Source of the DNA: CBDATA01 sp965215615
Lineage (GTDB): Bacteria > Acidobacteriota > Vicinamibacteria > Marinacidobacterales > Marinacidobacteraceae
Assembly (NCBI GenBank): GCA_965215615.1
Contig: OZ244068.1
Span: 2,046,001-2,110,000, forward strand
Reading direction: 5' to 3'
Length of the DNA stretch: 64,000 nt
Shown here: positions 16,555 through 26,517 of the stretch, one piece after another
How the letters are laid out: each line of letters starts with the position of its first letter
Position numbering within the stretch: position 1 is the first letter of the stretch
Made by a program: the position numbers and the translations under genes
Notes under the pieces: generated by a model
The model's input: only the letters and a program-made list of their open reading frames with translations
What the model was told of the DNA's origin: nothing
Databases searched by the model: none

Positions 16555-17418
16555 TTACCAGACTTCGCCCGGCGCGTAGAGCTCGCTGGCCGGGCCGATC
16601 AGTTTCGGGTCCGGCTGCTTCGGGGTTCCGGGGCGCTCTTTCGGATAGGGGAGGCGGTGGAGCACATACCGCATGCAGGCGAGACGGGCGCGCTTCTTGT
16701 CATCCGACTTGACCACCACCCACGGCGCCACCGGGGTGTCGGTGGCCGCAAACATCGCCTTCTTGGCTTCGGTGACCCGTTCCCAGAGCGGCAGCACCGC
16801 GACATCCACCTCGCTGACCTTCCACTGTTTCAGCGGATCGGCCGCCCGCGCCCGAAGGCGGCGGAACTGCTCCTCCCGGCTCACCGAGAACCAGAACTTG
16901 AACAGCCGGATGCCGTCGTTGATGAGGAGCTCCTCGAAGTGGGCCACATCCCGCAGGAACCGGAGCGTCTCCGCCTGGGAACAAAAGCCCATTACCGGCT
17001 CGATCACCGCCCGGTTGTACCAGGAGCGGTCGAAGAAGACGATCTCGCCCCGGGTCGGGAGCTGGCCGACATACCTCTGGAAATACCATTGCCCGCTCTC
17101 CCGCTCGGTCGGCGGCGGCAGCGCCACGACGCTCGCCACCCGCGGGTTGAGGTGTTCGGTGAACCGCTTGATCGTCCCGCCCTTCCCGGCGGCATCGCGT
17201 CCCTCGAAAAGAAGAACCACCCGCTGGCGAGTCGTTCTCACCCAGCGCTGCATCTTGACGAGTTCGACCTGGAGTTCCGCCTTCTGGCGCTCGTAGTCGC
17301 CGCGTCGGAGCTTGGTCCGATAAGGGTAGGCGGGGCTCACGATCTCCGAGAGCTCCGCGCCTTCGACCCGCTCGAGGACTTCCCCGGGAACCTGGGTCGC
17401 AGGGATCGAAACGGTCAC
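16555..17418 (-). CDS. ppk2: Polyphosphate kinase 2 family protein
   Basis: A 287-residue cytosolic PPK2, which transfers phosphate between polyphosphate and nucleotides. The Walker A segment EGRDAAGKGGTIKR spans about residues 72-85, the Walker B-like FFDRSWYNRA about 128-137, and the lid region ERESGQWYFQRYVGQLP precedes it. WKVSEVD and the C-terminal basic motif VVKSDDKKRARL are also typical. Length and single domain indicate a one-domain PPK2; whether it is class I (NDP to NTP) or another class cannot be settled by eye. It lies alone between a convergent aminotransferase gene and a DUF4440 gene whose transcript runs in the same direction. Confidence 0.93.
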   Translation of the reverse strand: MTVSIPATQVPGEVLERVEGAELSEIVSPAYPYRTKLRRGDYERQKAELQVELVKMQRWVRTTRQRVVLLFEGRDAAGKGGTIKRFTEHLNPRVASVVALPPPTERESGQWYFQRYVGQLPTRGEIVFFDRSWYNRAVIEPVMGFCSQAETLRFLRDVAHFEELLINDGIRLFKFWFSVSREEQFRRLRARAADPLKQWKVSEVDVAVLPLWERVTEAKKAMFAATDTPVAPWVVVKSDDKKRARLACMRYVLHRLPYPKERPGTPKQPDPKLIGPASELYAPGEVW

Positions 17419-17461
17419 GGGCCGCGGAGTCTGTCACACCGCGCGGCCCGCGCTCCCTCCG

Positions 17462-17968
17462 TTATCGCGGCGGGCGGAGGCTCGTGACCGGCTGCGGATC
17501 CTCTCCCGACGGAGTGTTGTGCTGCATGATGACCTGCCATGCGTCGCCGGTGCGGATGTAGGTCATCGTGTAGCGACCTTCGTGGACGGTCATGCGCTCC
17601 TTGCCGTCGTAGAGAACCGAAAGGGCATACTCTCCGTAGGCAATTCCGGTCCCGCCGATGATCCGGTAGTTCTCGTTGCTGGTGCGGAATTCGGCACCCG
17701 TGCTGTTGTCGAAGAAGAGACGCCAGTCGAGTGCACAGGCTTCCCGCCCCTGCTTGCCGGAAGTCGGGCCGCAGGAGTAGAAGGAGAGCGCCTCGTCGTG
17801 GACCGTGTCGAGAAAGCCGTCCAGGTGGCCGGCGTTCAGGGCAGCCACCGCGGTCTCGAAAGTCTGCTGAAGAGCGGCCACGTCGGCGGGGTCCGATTCC
17901 GCTGCTCCGTGAGCTGCTGACAAGGAGAGAACGACCGCGAATGCGGTGTTGCGGATGGATCGAGTCAT
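17462..17968 (-). CDS. Exported SnoaL/DUF4440-like protein
   Basis: A 168-residue protein with a signal peptide (RNTAFAVVLSLSAAHGAAES) and a single NTF2-like cone fold of the DUF4440/SnoaL type: ALQQTFETAVAALNAGHLD at the first helix, GREACALDWRLFF, and the terminal strands MTYIRTGDAWQVIMQHN. The frame is open upstream to 18085, inside the M28 gene, but the ATG at 17968 is preceded by GGGAGG and starts the signal peptide. It lies 19 bases downstream of the M28 peptidase gene and is likely co-transcribed. DUF4440 members include enzymes and binding proteins, so no activity is assigned. Confidence 0.82.
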   Translation of the reverse strand: MTRSIRNTAFAVVLSLSAAHGAAESDPADVAALQQTFETAVAALNAGHLDGFLDTVHDEALSFYSCGPTSGKQGREACALDWRLFFDNSTGAEFRTSNENYRIIGGTGIAYGEYALSVLYDGKERMTVHEGRYTMTYIRTGDAWQVIMQHNTPSGEDPQPVTSLRPPR

Positions 17969-17987
17969 GCTGGAACCTCCCGAAGGG

Positions 17988-20165
17988 CTAACGCAGTTCG
18001 GAAAGGATAGCCTCGGCCTCCCGCACCTGCTCGGTGAGACTGCCGAGCGCCTCCTCGACGACCCGGACATGGAGGCGGGCGGCATCCCACTGCTCTTCCT
18101 CGATTCCCTCGCGCACCCCGGGAATGGTCTTGACCCCGTAGCCGGTGTGGAGACCTGGAGCGTAGATCTGATGGCGGAACCACTCGCGTCCGGGCAGCCC
18201 TTCTTCGTGCCCGAGCCGTCGCTCCGAGGTGTAGAGCAACCGGTTGAGTCGGGAAACTTCGGTGCTTGCCGGCATGTCCGACCCAGAATCCTCGGCAGTC
18301 AGGGCCGCGAGCGCCGCTTCGTAGTCCTCGCCGGCACCCCTGAGCGCCCGAAGCGCCGCATCCAGGGCTTCGAAATCGATCGCTTCCGGCGACTCCATCG
18401 CCGCATGGGTCTCGCGGATTTCCTCCACGTATTCCTCCATCGCGTCCGCGAGCGGAGTGAAGCCGAACGGCAGGACCGCTGCGTTCGCGAGCCGCCACAT
18501 GGCGGTGCCGACGACCTGCGAAAGCGCCCGGCCGAAGACGAAGTCGCTGTCCGAATGGTTCAGATACCAGCGGATCGTGTCGTAGTTGGAGTGGTAGGAA
18601 CTGCCCGCGCTGCCGCCTCCGAATCCGAGATTCAGCGAAGCCATGGTGAGATGGTCGAGGAAAACCGTGTAATCGGATCCGGAGCCGAGAGCCGCGAGCC
18701 GCAGGTCGTCGTTCGCCTCGATGCGGTTTCGGGCATCAGGGTCCGCCGCCATCTCGAGCCGCCGCATCCGGGCCGCCTCGAACACGCTGACTCCCCGTTC
18801 CGGGTCCGGAATGTCGCGCGCCACGTCGCTCAAGAAGGTCTCCAGCGTGTGGCTGCCCGCGAAGTTGAGCCATCCCTTCCCGGTGGAGTCGGTGTTGATA
18901 TAGACGACTCCTTTCTCGCGCAGGGACTCGCGATGGGTCTCGGCCCACTCGGTGGACCCGAGCATCCCCCACTCCTCGGCATCCCAGAGCGCGAACACCA
19001 CCGTCCGGCGCGGACGGATCCCCGCCTGAAGCAGCTCGCCGAACCCGCGGGCGGTCTCCATGAGCTGGACCGCGCCGCTGATCGGATCGGTGGCACCGTT
19101 GCACCAGGCATCGTGGTGGTTGCCGTGGAGGATCCACTCGTCCGGAAACGTCGAGCCCTCGATCCTCGCCAGGACGTTGTAGATCGGACGCACCTCCCAC
19201 TCGTAGGCGGTCCGCATCCGGACTTCGGCCGGTCCGGGGCCGATGTGGTAGGTGATCGGAAGCGCTCCCTTCCAGTCGTCGTTCGGAGCCGGCGTACCGC
19301 GCAGTTGCCTCAGAATGGGAAGCGCGTCGCCCCAACTGATGGGCAGCACCGGAATCCGGGTCAGCGTCCGCGCTTCTTCGCGGGTCAGCTTTTCCCGATC
19401 CTCCGTCGCGCCCCAGCCGGGGGTGAGCGGGTCGCCCGGCTGGACCGGCATGTCGAGAATGGAGCCGCGCTGGACACCCCACTCGGGTCGCCAGGAGCCT
19501 TCGGGATAACCGAGTCCCTGGTAGTAGCCGTCTTCCTCCGGATCCGAATAGAGGAGCGCGCCGATCGCTCCATGCTCCTGGGCGAGCTTGGCCTTGATGC
19601 CGCGCCAGCTCCTCCCGTAGCGGGCGAGAACGATCTTCCCTTCGACGGAAATCCCGAGCTCGGCGAGCATTTCGTAATCCGCCGGGATGCCGTAGTTCAC
19701 ATAGACGACTTCCCCTGCCACATCCCCGTCCGCCGCAAAGGGGTTGTAGGTGGGGAGCAGTCCTTCATCGGAAGTGTCCTCGTCTTCCGGAATGGCCGGC
19801 TCCTCGAGACGGAGGGTGTAGGGCTCCGGCCCCAGAACCTCGACATGCCGGTCGGTCGGGATCGGCATCAGCGCCTCGGTCTCTTCGATTTCGGCTTCGA
19901 GGCCGAACGAACGGAACTTTTCGAGCGCGTATTCGGCAACCCGGCGGCTCCCGTCCCCGAAACCGGCGATGTGCGGCTCCCCGGCCATGTACTCCATGTA
20001 CTCGCGAAGGCGCCCCGGATCCGGAATCGCCCGGAACCGCTCTTCGATTTCCTGCTGCTCCTCCCACTGGCCGGCGAGAAAGCCCCGCGCCGGCTCCTCC
20101 GGCTGGGCGAACGCCGCCCCGGCGACGAAAAGAACGAGAAGCGACAGCAACGGAATTCGATTCAT
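17988..20165 (-). CDS. Exported M28 family metallopeptidase (glutamate carboxypeptidase II-like)
   Basis: A 725-residue secreted zinc peptidase of the M28B group (NAALADase/PSMA-like). It has a signal peptide (residues 1-20), a PA domain (about 130-270) inserted before the catalytic part, and a helical TFR-dimerisation-like C-terminus. Probable zinc ligands and catalytic residues are visible: HHDAW (about 350-354), DPISG Asp361, DAEEW with Glu397/398, INTDSTG Asp426, and the distal histidine in SYHSNYDT. The ATG at 20165 is preferred over an upstream one because it begins the signal peptide. It would trim C-terminal acidic or other residues from peptides outside the inner membrane. Co-directional with the restriction genes upstream but probably unrelated. 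Confidence 0.92.
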   Translation of the reverse strand: MNRIPLLSLLVLFVAGAAFAQPEEPARGFLAGQWEEQQEIEERFRAIPDPGRLREYMEYMAGEPHIAGFGDGSRRVAEYALEKFRSFGLEAEIEETEALMPIPTDRHVEVLGPEPYTLRLEEPAIPEDEDTSDEGLLPTYNPFAADGDVAGEVVYVNYGIPADYEMLAELGISVEGKIVLARYGRSWRGIKAKLAQEHGAIGALLYSDPEEDGYYQGLGYPEGSWRPEWGVQRGSILDMPVQPGDPLTPGWGATEDREKLTREEARTLTRIPVLPISWGDALPILRQLRGTPAPNDDWKGALPITYHIGPGPAEVRMRTAYEWEVRPIYNVLARIEGSTFPDEWILHGNHHDAWCNGATDPISGAVQLMETARGFGELLQAGIRPRRTVVFALWDAEEWGMLGSTEWAETHRESLREKGVVYINTDSTGKGWLNFAGSHTLETFLSDVARDIPDPERGVSVFEAARMRRLEMAADPDARNRIEANDDLRLAALGSGSDYTVFLDHLTMASLNLGFGGGSAGSSYHSNYDTIRWYLNHSDSDFVFGRALSQVVGTAMWRLANAAVLPFGFTPLADAMEEYVEEIRETHAAMESPEAIDFEALDAALRALRGAGEDYEAALAALTAEDSGSDMPASTEVSRLNRLLYTSERRLGHEEGLPGREWFRHQIYAPGLHTGYGVKTIPGVREGIEEEQWDAARLHVRVVEEALGSLTEQVREAEAILSELR

Positions 20166-20187
20166 GCAGGCAATCGTACCCGCGAAC

Positions 20188-22743
20188 TCATTCCTCATGA
20201 GCGGAAGGAAGCGCGGCCGGAAACTCCTGCTGGCTGAACACCAGGCGAAACGTGCCTTTCGCCGAGCCGTCTTCCACCGTCATGCGCCCGCAATCCACCG
20301 CCTTCTCGTTGAGCTCCCGCTCAAGCAGTCGGAGTACGTTCTCCTTGTAGTCGGTGTCCGGCCCACGAAGGTGACCGCCCTTCGTCTCGAAGAGCAGGAC
20401 ATGGGGCGCACCGGGTGTCTGCCCTGCCATGGCCACGAAATCGGGCCATATCCGTTCGGTCTTCCAGCCTCGCAGGTAGTAGTCGCCGCGCTGCCGGGCG
20501 GCGATCCGGTGCCACCAGCGAAGGGCCTTCGCTTCATCGAGATAGCGCGCGAACTCGAACTCCAGGTTGGAATCGAACTGCGCCTCGAATACCGGCTCGA
20601 ACAGGCTTCTTTGCATGGGCTGGCCGTCGCTACGGCTCGCGAGGCTGCCACGTCCCGCGACGGCCAACCGGAATTCCTCCGGCATCCGGAAATTCATCGC
20701 ACCCGCCTTCAGATCGAACCGGATGTCTCCCCGCAGCAGCTTTTCGCGGAAAATTCGCTCGGCGCGCTCCGTGACCTCCTTCTCCACGTGTTCTCGCAAC
20801 CGCCATGCAAGGAAGGATCGTCTTGCAAAGATGTCCTCCTCGGTCGATCCCGAAGCGCGAAGACTCGAGAGCATGGCTTCCACGAGCCGCGATGCTTGCC
20901 AGGAGTTCGGAATCAGGGCATCGGGAACCCGACGCACGAACCAGAGAATGCTCACGCTGCGATCCACGGCGATGCGCTCCGAAGGCCGACCACTCGTCAC
21001 CGGTGGTCCCTCCGCAATGTCCACGGAAGCGGATTCACGGACGAAGGGCTCGGCTTGCGACACCTCGGGCGCGGGGGCATCGATGGATTCCCAGTTGATG
21101 TTGGCGAGGATGTGCCGGTGGTAGTCGAGCTCCTCCCATTCCTTTCCTGCCCGATGCAGCACGAGCGGGAGGAAGATGTCCTGCCCGCGGAAGCGCTCCC
21201 GGCGTCGAACGGTCACCCGACGTGACCCCGGCGAGGCGGCATCCCCACGAACTTCCTCATGAAGCCCGGTCAGCCCTTCGCGCTCCAGGCCGTTCTTCAC
21301 CTGCCCGACGGCGGTTCCCACGCTCGTGTTTCGGCAGATCACATAACAGCGATCCAGCGCCTTCCGGCCCGTCCGTCGTGCGTACGGCTGGCGCATCACC
21401 CGCCCCACGAGCTGCGTCAAGGCGCGCTGGGCATTCGTGTTGTCGAGCAACACCAGGACGTAGGCGAACGGGCAGTCCCAGCCTTCCATCAAGGCAGCCC
21501 GGGTGATGATCCACCGTATGGAGCAATACGGAGACAGGAGGTCCGCATCACGAAGCTCATCCGCTTCCGCCGACTTGACGGCCACGGCTTCCGTGGGTAC
21601 GCCGAGCTGTTGCGTAAGATGTTCCCGCACATCCTCGGCGTGGACCCGCTGTCCATCACGTTGCTGCCTGCCGGTCCGCTCGACCCGCACGACGACGATC
21701 GGCCGGATGTAGCGCCCTTCGCCTGCCCCGAGCGCCGCGGCTTCTCCCGCGAGCCGCTCGGCCTCGTCAGCGGCGCGCTCCAGGGTGAACCGCCAGTCGG
21801 CCTGCGGAAAGGCGGCCACTTCGACCGGCAGCTTGATCATCTGCTCGGTTTTCAGTTCCACGCCGCCGATATCCACGAGCAGGTTGCTGATCCCGCGATT
21901 CGGAGTGGCCGATAGCTCGACCACCATCCGCGGGTTCAACCGGCTCACCGACCGGGCGAATTCCTCTTTTGCCTGTTGATCGGGGGCGCCGTAGGCCTTG
22001 TGCGCCTCGTCGAGCACCACGAACGGACGGAGCAGCTTGAAGACGTTGTAGAGGCTGTTCCGGGGAGCCCGGTCGTCACCCTCGGCGCGCTCGAGGTCGG
22101 GACACTGGCGGAGCAATGTTTCGTTGCCCGGGCCGTCGTCGGCATCGGGGAAGAACGTCGGATAGCGGCCGGAATCCCGAAACATTCGCAGGAAGTCCCG
22201 CCCCTTCTGGCGGTTCGTCGCCGGCAGCATGAGCAGCATCACGCACAGATGGTGGGCGATATCGGCGGCGGAGAAGCGCTCCTCCTTTTCGAGGATCCTG
22301 ACCCGGCCGCCGCTGCTCCTCTCCAGAATCTGCCGAATCCAGTGAGCGCGGGTCCGCAGGGCCCGCCGGGTCTGGGCATAGATGGCCCGCGTCGGGACGA
22401 CCCACAGGACAAGTCCGGTTCGCAGGTTCAACCTCTCCAGCGTCGCGGCACCGAGCAGGGTCTTCCCGCCGCCCGTCGGCACCTTCAGGCAGAAGTGGGG
22501 GACGGAGCGCCCCGCGTCGTCGGTCCGGGCCACGTACCGCCCGGCAGTCGGCGGCAACGCTCCCGCTTCCCGGAGAGTCTTCCAGGCGGCTTCGGGATGG
22601 TCCGTCGGGCAAGGCGGCGGCTCGACCCCGGCCTTGCGGGCAACCGAAACGAATTCTTCCCACTTCCGGAGCGAAGCCGCGTGGGCATCGTTCCAGCGGG
22701 AGACCGCATCGAGAGCGCGGAGCTGGTACTCCTTCAGTTCCAT
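20188..22743 (-). CDS. res: Type III restriction enzyme, Res subunit (helicase-nuclease)
   Basis: An 851-residue SF2 helicase-nuclease. Walker A is KVPTGGGKT (residues 88-95), the DEAH box is VVLDEAHKAYG (243-253), motif III-like ELSATPNRG follows, and LVGRVMRQPYARR is the motif VI region. The C-terminal nuclease appears as PDFVA (Asp about 768) with FETKGG (Glu786, Lys788), a PD-(D/E)xK arrangement as in type III Res proteins. It lies 15 bases downstream of the mod gene, the usual mod-res order. With Mod it would cleave DNA carrying unmodified head-to-head sites after ATP-driven sliding. All main motifs look intact, so it is probably functional. Confidence 0.9.
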   Translation of the reverse strand: MELKEYQLRALDAVSRWNDAHAASLRKWEEFVSVARKAGVEPPPCPTDHPEAAWKTLREAGALPPTAGRYVARTDDAGRSVPHFCLKVPTGGGKTLLGAATLERLNLRTGLVLWVVPTRAIYAQTRRALRTRAHWIRQILERSSGGRVRILEKEERFSAADIAHHLCVMLLMLPATNRQKGRDFLRMFRDSGRYPTFFPDADDGPGNETLLRQCPDLERAEGDDRAPRNSLYNVFKLLRPFVVLDEAHKAYGAPDQQAKEEFARSVSRLNPRMVVELSATPNRGISNLLVDIGGVELKTEQMIKLPVEVAAFPQADWRFTLERAADEAERLAGEAAALGAGEGRYIRPIVVVRVERTGRQQRDGQRVHAEDVREHLTQQLGVPTEAVAVKSAEADELRDADLLSPYCSIRWIITRAALMEGWDCPFAYVLVLLDNTNAQRALTQLVGRVMRQPYARRTGRKALDRCYVICRNTSVGTAVGQVKNGLEREGLTGLHEEVRGDAASPGSRRVTVRRRERFRGQDIFLPLVLHRAGKEWEELDYHRHILANINWESIDAPAPEVSQAEPFVRESASVDIAEGPPVTSGRPSERIAVDRSVSILWFVRRVPDALIPNSWQASRLVEAMLSSLRASGSTEEDIFARRSFLAWRLREHVEKEVTERAERIFREKLLRGDIRFDLKAGAMNFRMPEEFRLAVAGRGSLASRSDGQPMQRSLFEPVFEAQFDSNLEFEFARYLDEAKALRWWHRIAARQRGDYYLRGWKTERIWPDFVAMAGQTPGAPHVLLFETKGGHLRGPDTDYKENVLRLLERELNEKAVDCGRMTVEDGSAKGTFRLVFSQQEFPAALPSAHEE

Positions 22744-22758
22744 CGGCTTCGCCGCCCC

Positions 22759-24378
22759 TCAGGGGTCCATCCGGAAGATCCCGGAGGGCAGCCGGCAGAA
22801 CGTGATCCCGAGTTCCGAGAGTTCCCGCTGGCTGATGAATTTTCCGGGGGCGAAAACGAGCGCGTCCTCTCCCTTGGCGAGAGAGGCGCTGATCCGCCGG
22901 GCGCGCGTCTCGTTCAGGACGGGATCGTTGCTCTCAAGGTAATCCCGATCCGGCCGGTAGAGCAGGTGGTAGGAAGTTCCGTTCACCCGGTAGAACAGCC
23001 CGTCCTCGTTCTGTGGTTCCAGGGATGCCCCTGCGGAAACTCCGGATGCGACGTGGAGGAGGTAGGCCGCGAAGTCGCCCCATTCCGGGAGATCCTCGCC
23101 CTGGATCATTCGTTCGAGATCCAGCGGGGGGCCGAGGGTGCAGTAGGTGAACGACCCGCCCAATCCTTCCCGTATCTCGGCGTTTTGCGCTTCGGGAACG
23201 CCGCGGATGACCCGGCGCACCCGCTCGGCGGTGACCTTGTCGGCGTAGTCCTCGCACTCGACCAGGATGAAACGGCGATTTCCACCGTCCTCCCGGTTGA
23301 GAGACAGGACGGCGTGCGCGGTGGTTCCCGATCCCGCGAACGAATCCAGAACGATCGCATCGGGATCGTTCACGAGCTCCACCAGGAAACGAACGAGCTG
23401 CACCGGTTTCGGTTGGGGAAACACGCCGCCCTCTCCAAACACATCGCGCAGGGTGCGGGTTCCGTCGGCATTGAATCCGACATCCTCCGGCTTCAGCACC
23501 GCATCGGGCGGCTGTCCTTCCTGCACCTCGGAGAGATATCGCTTGATTCGCGGCTCCTTGCCACTGAAATCGATCCGCCGATCCTCTTCCAACTCGCGAA
23601 GTCGCTCTTCCGAGTAAGCCGGGTACCTCCCCTTGGGGGGTGACCATCGCTTCCCGCCCGCGAAGGTGAACTCATAGGGCTCGTAGTAGTTGCGGGCGTG
23701 GAGCGGATCGAGCTTGTAGGGGCCGCGTCCGTCCCCGTCATCCTTCGGGTACCGGCCCGCCTTGTCCAGCCGGTGGCGGATGTAACGCTCCGGCTCCTCG
23801 CCGAACCACGCCTTGTTCTTGCCGTACACCAGCACGTAGTCGGCGTTCAGGTTGAAGTCCTTGCTGGAGTTGCGGACCGTATGCATCGCCCGCCGGGTGA
23901 GCAGCGCGAAGAAGTTCTCCTCGCCGAAAATCTCATCGAGGAGCATCCGCAAGTGGTGTTGCTCGTGATCATCCACCGAGAGGAAGAGAAGGCCGCTCTC
24001 GGCCAGCAGGTCGCGCAGCAGATGCAGGCGCGGCCACATCATCGCGAGCCACTTGTCGTGGCGCTCGAGATCCTCATCGTCCACCGGCCCGTTTTCCCGC
24101 AGCCAGCGCTGCATCAGCGGGCTGTTCACGCCGTCGTTGTACATCCACCCTTCCTGCCCCGTGTTGTAGGGAGGGTCGAGATAGATGCAGCGGATGCGAT
24201 CGGCGTAGCGGGGAATGAGCGCCTTCAGCGCCAGCAGGTTGTCGCCGTGGATGATGAGGTTGTCATCGCTCTGGTCGCCCGGAACGGAACGGTCGGCATC
24301 CGGAACCAGCGGTCGGTAGGCGACCGTCAGATGGTGGGCGTAGATGTCCTGCTTCCCCTTGAATTCAATCGTGGGCAT
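22759..24378 (-). CDS. mod: Type III DNA adenine methyltransferase, Mod subunit
   Basis: A 539-residue beta-class N6-adenine (or N4-cytosine) methyltransferase: motif IV DPPYNTG (residues 68-74) precedes motif I DSFAGSGTT (345-353), and the central variable region between them is the target-recognition domain. An initial GDNLLALKAL segment before DPPY is also typical. It starts at ATG 24378 just downstream of the LVIVD-protein gene and leads directly into res. No simple-repeat tract was seen in the N-terminal codons, so there is no sign of classical phase variation. The recognition sequence cannot be predicted. Confidence 0.92.
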   Translation of the reverse strand: MPTIEFKGKQDIYAHHLTVAYRPLVPDADRSVPGDQSDDNLIIHGDNLLALKALIPRYADRIRCIYLDPPYNTGQEGWMYNDGVNSPLMQRWLRENGPVDDEDLERHDKWLAMMWPRLHLLRDLLAESGLLFLSVDDHEQHHLRMLLDEIFGEENFFALLTRRAMHTVRNSSKDFNLNADYVLVYGKNKAWFGEEPERYIRHRLDKAGRYPKDDGDGRGPYKLDPLHARNYYEPYEFTFAGGKRWSPPKGRYPAYSEERLRELEEDRRIDFSGKEPRIKRYLSEVQEGQPPDAVLKPEDVGFNADGTRTLRDVFGEGGVFPQPKPVQLVRFLVELVNDPDAIVLDSFAGSGTTAHAVLSLNREDGGNRRFILVECEDYADKVTAERVRRVIRGVPEAQNAEIREGLGGSFTYCTLGPPLDLERMIQGEDLPEWGDFAAYLLHVASGVSAGASLEPQNEDGLFYRVNGTSYHLLYRPDRDYLESNDPVLNETRARRISASLAKGEDALVFAPGKFISQRELSELGITFCRLPSGIFRMDP

Positions 24379-24390
24379 ATCGGACTGGCC

Positions 24391-26517
24391 CTACTCCTCC
24401 GCGTCGGTTTCCATCATCGCCGGAGAATCCACGAGGCGCACCGCCCAAAGACCCGAGTTGCGATCCGAGAAGAAGATGTGTCCCTTGTGCGGCTGGGCCC
24501 CCCAGACCTGGGGCGCGTTCGGCAAGAAGCCCTCCGGATCGAGCGGCAGGAATCGGGCGATCTCCCGGCCCTGGCGGTAGAGGTTCCCGAGGAGTTCTCC
24601 CGAAACATCCACCACCCGGAGCCCGCCGTTGTAGAAGGCGACGTACATGACATCGTCTTCGATCCAGATGTTGTGGCTGCCGGCTTCCGGAACCTCGTAG
24701 CGGCCGACGAGCCGGGCGGGATTCTCGAAGTTCTCGTCCCATTCGAGGATGTGGATCCAGCCCCGCCAGCGGGTGGGTTCGTTCTCGTAGCCGGGGGTGC
24801 CGGTCCCGATCTCGGCGAGCGGGCTGTAGCGGCCGGTCCGCGCCGCTTCATCCCCGGCGAAGATGTAGAACTTGCCGGTGGACTCGCTCCGGTAGGGATA
24901 GACCGCGTGGTTCCACCCGGTAGGGAACGGGAATTGGCCCATGAGCACCGGATTCTGCGGTGAGCCGCCCCGGTGGCCGCCGCCCACATCGATCGCCGCG
25001 ACTCCGTCCTTCCAGTTCGCCGAATAGGCGATCCCCTCCACCACCCACACATCGTGGATGGAGCGGCCCGGGTTCTCGAGCGCAAAGCTCCCCACCCGGT
25101 GCGGAACCGTCGGGTCCTCGATGTTCACGATGTCGAAACGCCGCCCGCCGGAGAGCGCATAGACGTGGCCTTCGTGGATGAAAGTGTTGTGGACTCCGCC
25201 GGTGAGCTGATCGTCGTAGCGCGAAAGGATCCGCACCCCCAGCGAGGGATCGGAAACATCGAGAATCACGAGGCCGTTGCGCCGGTTCGAGGCTCCCTCG
25301 CGGGAGATGACCGCCGTCGCTCCGTCTTCGGAAATCTTCACGTCGTTGACGGTCCGCGCATCCACCTTCACCACGTCGGCGATCTCGATGCTCTCCGGGT
25401 TGGTGACATCCCAGATGTAGGCGTGCCCCTCGGCGCTGTGGGTTCCGGTGATCGCGTAATCGCGTCCGTTGGGGGCTTCCCAGACCCAGAGGTCGGAAGT
25501 CGCCCGGTCACTCACCCGGCCGTGGCCCACGAGCTCGATAGGCCGACGGACACCCCGCTCCGAGACCGGGATCACCACCGAGGCGGAGGCTCCGCCGGTG
25601 TGAGCCACCACCGTATAGACGCCCGGCATGTCCGCGACGAAACGCCCATCCGGAGTCACGAGTCCGGCGGACGGGCCGCCCGTCCCCATCGAATCGGTGA
25701 CCGCCGAGACACTGAAACCGATCGGAACCCCCTCGGCTTTTTCGCCGGAAGCGCGGTAGCCGGTGGCGGTCAGGCGAACCACATCGCCGGTGCGGGCGGA
25801 CTCCCGGTCGGCCTGGATTTCCATCCGCGCCACCGGGTTGGGCATCACTTCGATCTCCATGCTGGCGGTCGCCTCGCCGGCGGTTGCGGTCAACGTGACC
25901 GGGCCGGGCCGGATCAGCCGCACCACTCCGCGGGTGGGCTCTTTCGCGATCGTCGGCGGCCGGGACACCGGAATCGCCACCGAGGAATCCGAAGTCCGGA
26001 GCGAAACCGCGAGCCCTTCCACCGGATCACCGAGAGCGTCGAGCGCATCGGCTTCCACCACCGCTTCGGTACCGGCGTAGAGCGGGTCTCCGGCGATCAC
26101 CGTGAGCGAGGCGACCGGGGCGGGCAGGATGGTCACCGGGATGCGCTGTTCGAGGTAGCCCTCGGCTTCCGAATTGCGAGCCGAGGGGTCGGGGCCGGCT
26201 TCCACCACCCGGACCAGAATCTCGAATTCGCCGGGAGAACGGGTCGAGACCTCGCCGTCCGGAGAAACCTTGAAGATGTTGAAGCCCCAAGTCCGGTGCT
26301 CCAGGTTCCAGTACTGACCGTAGAGCGGCAGATAGAGGATTTCCGCATCCTCGACCGTCATCCCGCTCGCATCCCGGACCGTGGCTTCGAGCCGGGCGGT
26401 GTCCCCGGCGCGGAGTTCGAGCCCGGGAGGCGAAACCTCGAGCGTCGCGGGCTCCTGCGCCGAGGCTGGGGCCGCGCCCAGGAGAAGAACGGGAAGAAGC
26501 AGCCGCCCGGTCACCAC
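24391..26517 (-). CDS. Exported Ig-like plus LVIVD-repeat protein
   Basis: A 708-residue secreted protein. A signal peptide (GRLLLPVLLLGAAPASAQ) is followed by two or three bacterial Ig-like (Big_2) segments (about 25-290, for example LEVSPPGLELRAGDTARLEA) and a C-terminal beta-propeller-like domain with LVIVD repeats (for example GLVILDVSDPSLGVRIL and IHDVWVVEGIAYSANW). The start is GTG 26517, overlapping the gamma-glutamyltransferase stop by seven bases, so translation is probably coupled. LVIVD proteins are widespread in marine and soil Acidobacteriota-like genomes and are predicted surface or periplasmic binding proteins; no enzymatic motif is seen. Confidence 0.82.
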   Translation of the reverse strand: MVTGRLLLPVLLLGAAPASAQEPATLEVSPPGLELRAGDTARLEATVRDASGMTVEDAEILYLPLYGQYWNLEHRTWGFNIFKVSPDGEVSTRSPGEFEILVRVVEAGPDPSARNSEAEGYLEQRIPVTILPAPVASLTVIAGDPLYAGTEAVVEADALDALGDPVEGLAVSLRTSDSSVAIPVSRPPTIAKEPTRGVVRLIRPGPVTLTATAGEATASMEIEVMPNPVARMEIQADRESARTGDVVRLTATGYRASGEKAEGVPIGFSVSAVTDSMGTGGPSAGLVTPDGRFVADMPGVYTVVAHTGGASASVVIPVSERGVRRPIELVGHGRVSDRATSDLWVWEAPNGRDYAITGTHSAEGHAYIWDVTNPESIEIADVVKVDARTVNDVKISEDGATAVISREGASNRRNGLVILDVSDPSLGVRILSRYDDQLTGGVHNTFIHEGHVYALSGGRRFDIVNIEDPTVPHRVGSFALENPGRSIHDVWVVEGIAYSANWKDGVAAIDVGGGHRGGSPQNPVLMGQFPFPTGWNHAVYPYRSESTGKFYIFAGDEAARTGRYSPLAEIGTGTPGYENEPTRWRGWIHILEWDENFENPARLVGRYEVPEAGSHNIWIEDDVMYVAFYNGGLRVVDVSGELLGNLYRQGREIARFLPLDPEGFLPNAPQVWGAQPHKGHIFFSDRNSGLWAVRLVDSPAMMETDAEE

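Noticed and set aside
17419..17449. GC hairpin (eight-base arms) between PPK2 and the DUF4440 gene as a terminator
   Set aside because: No T-run on either side and it abuts the PPK2 start codon; it may be structural only.
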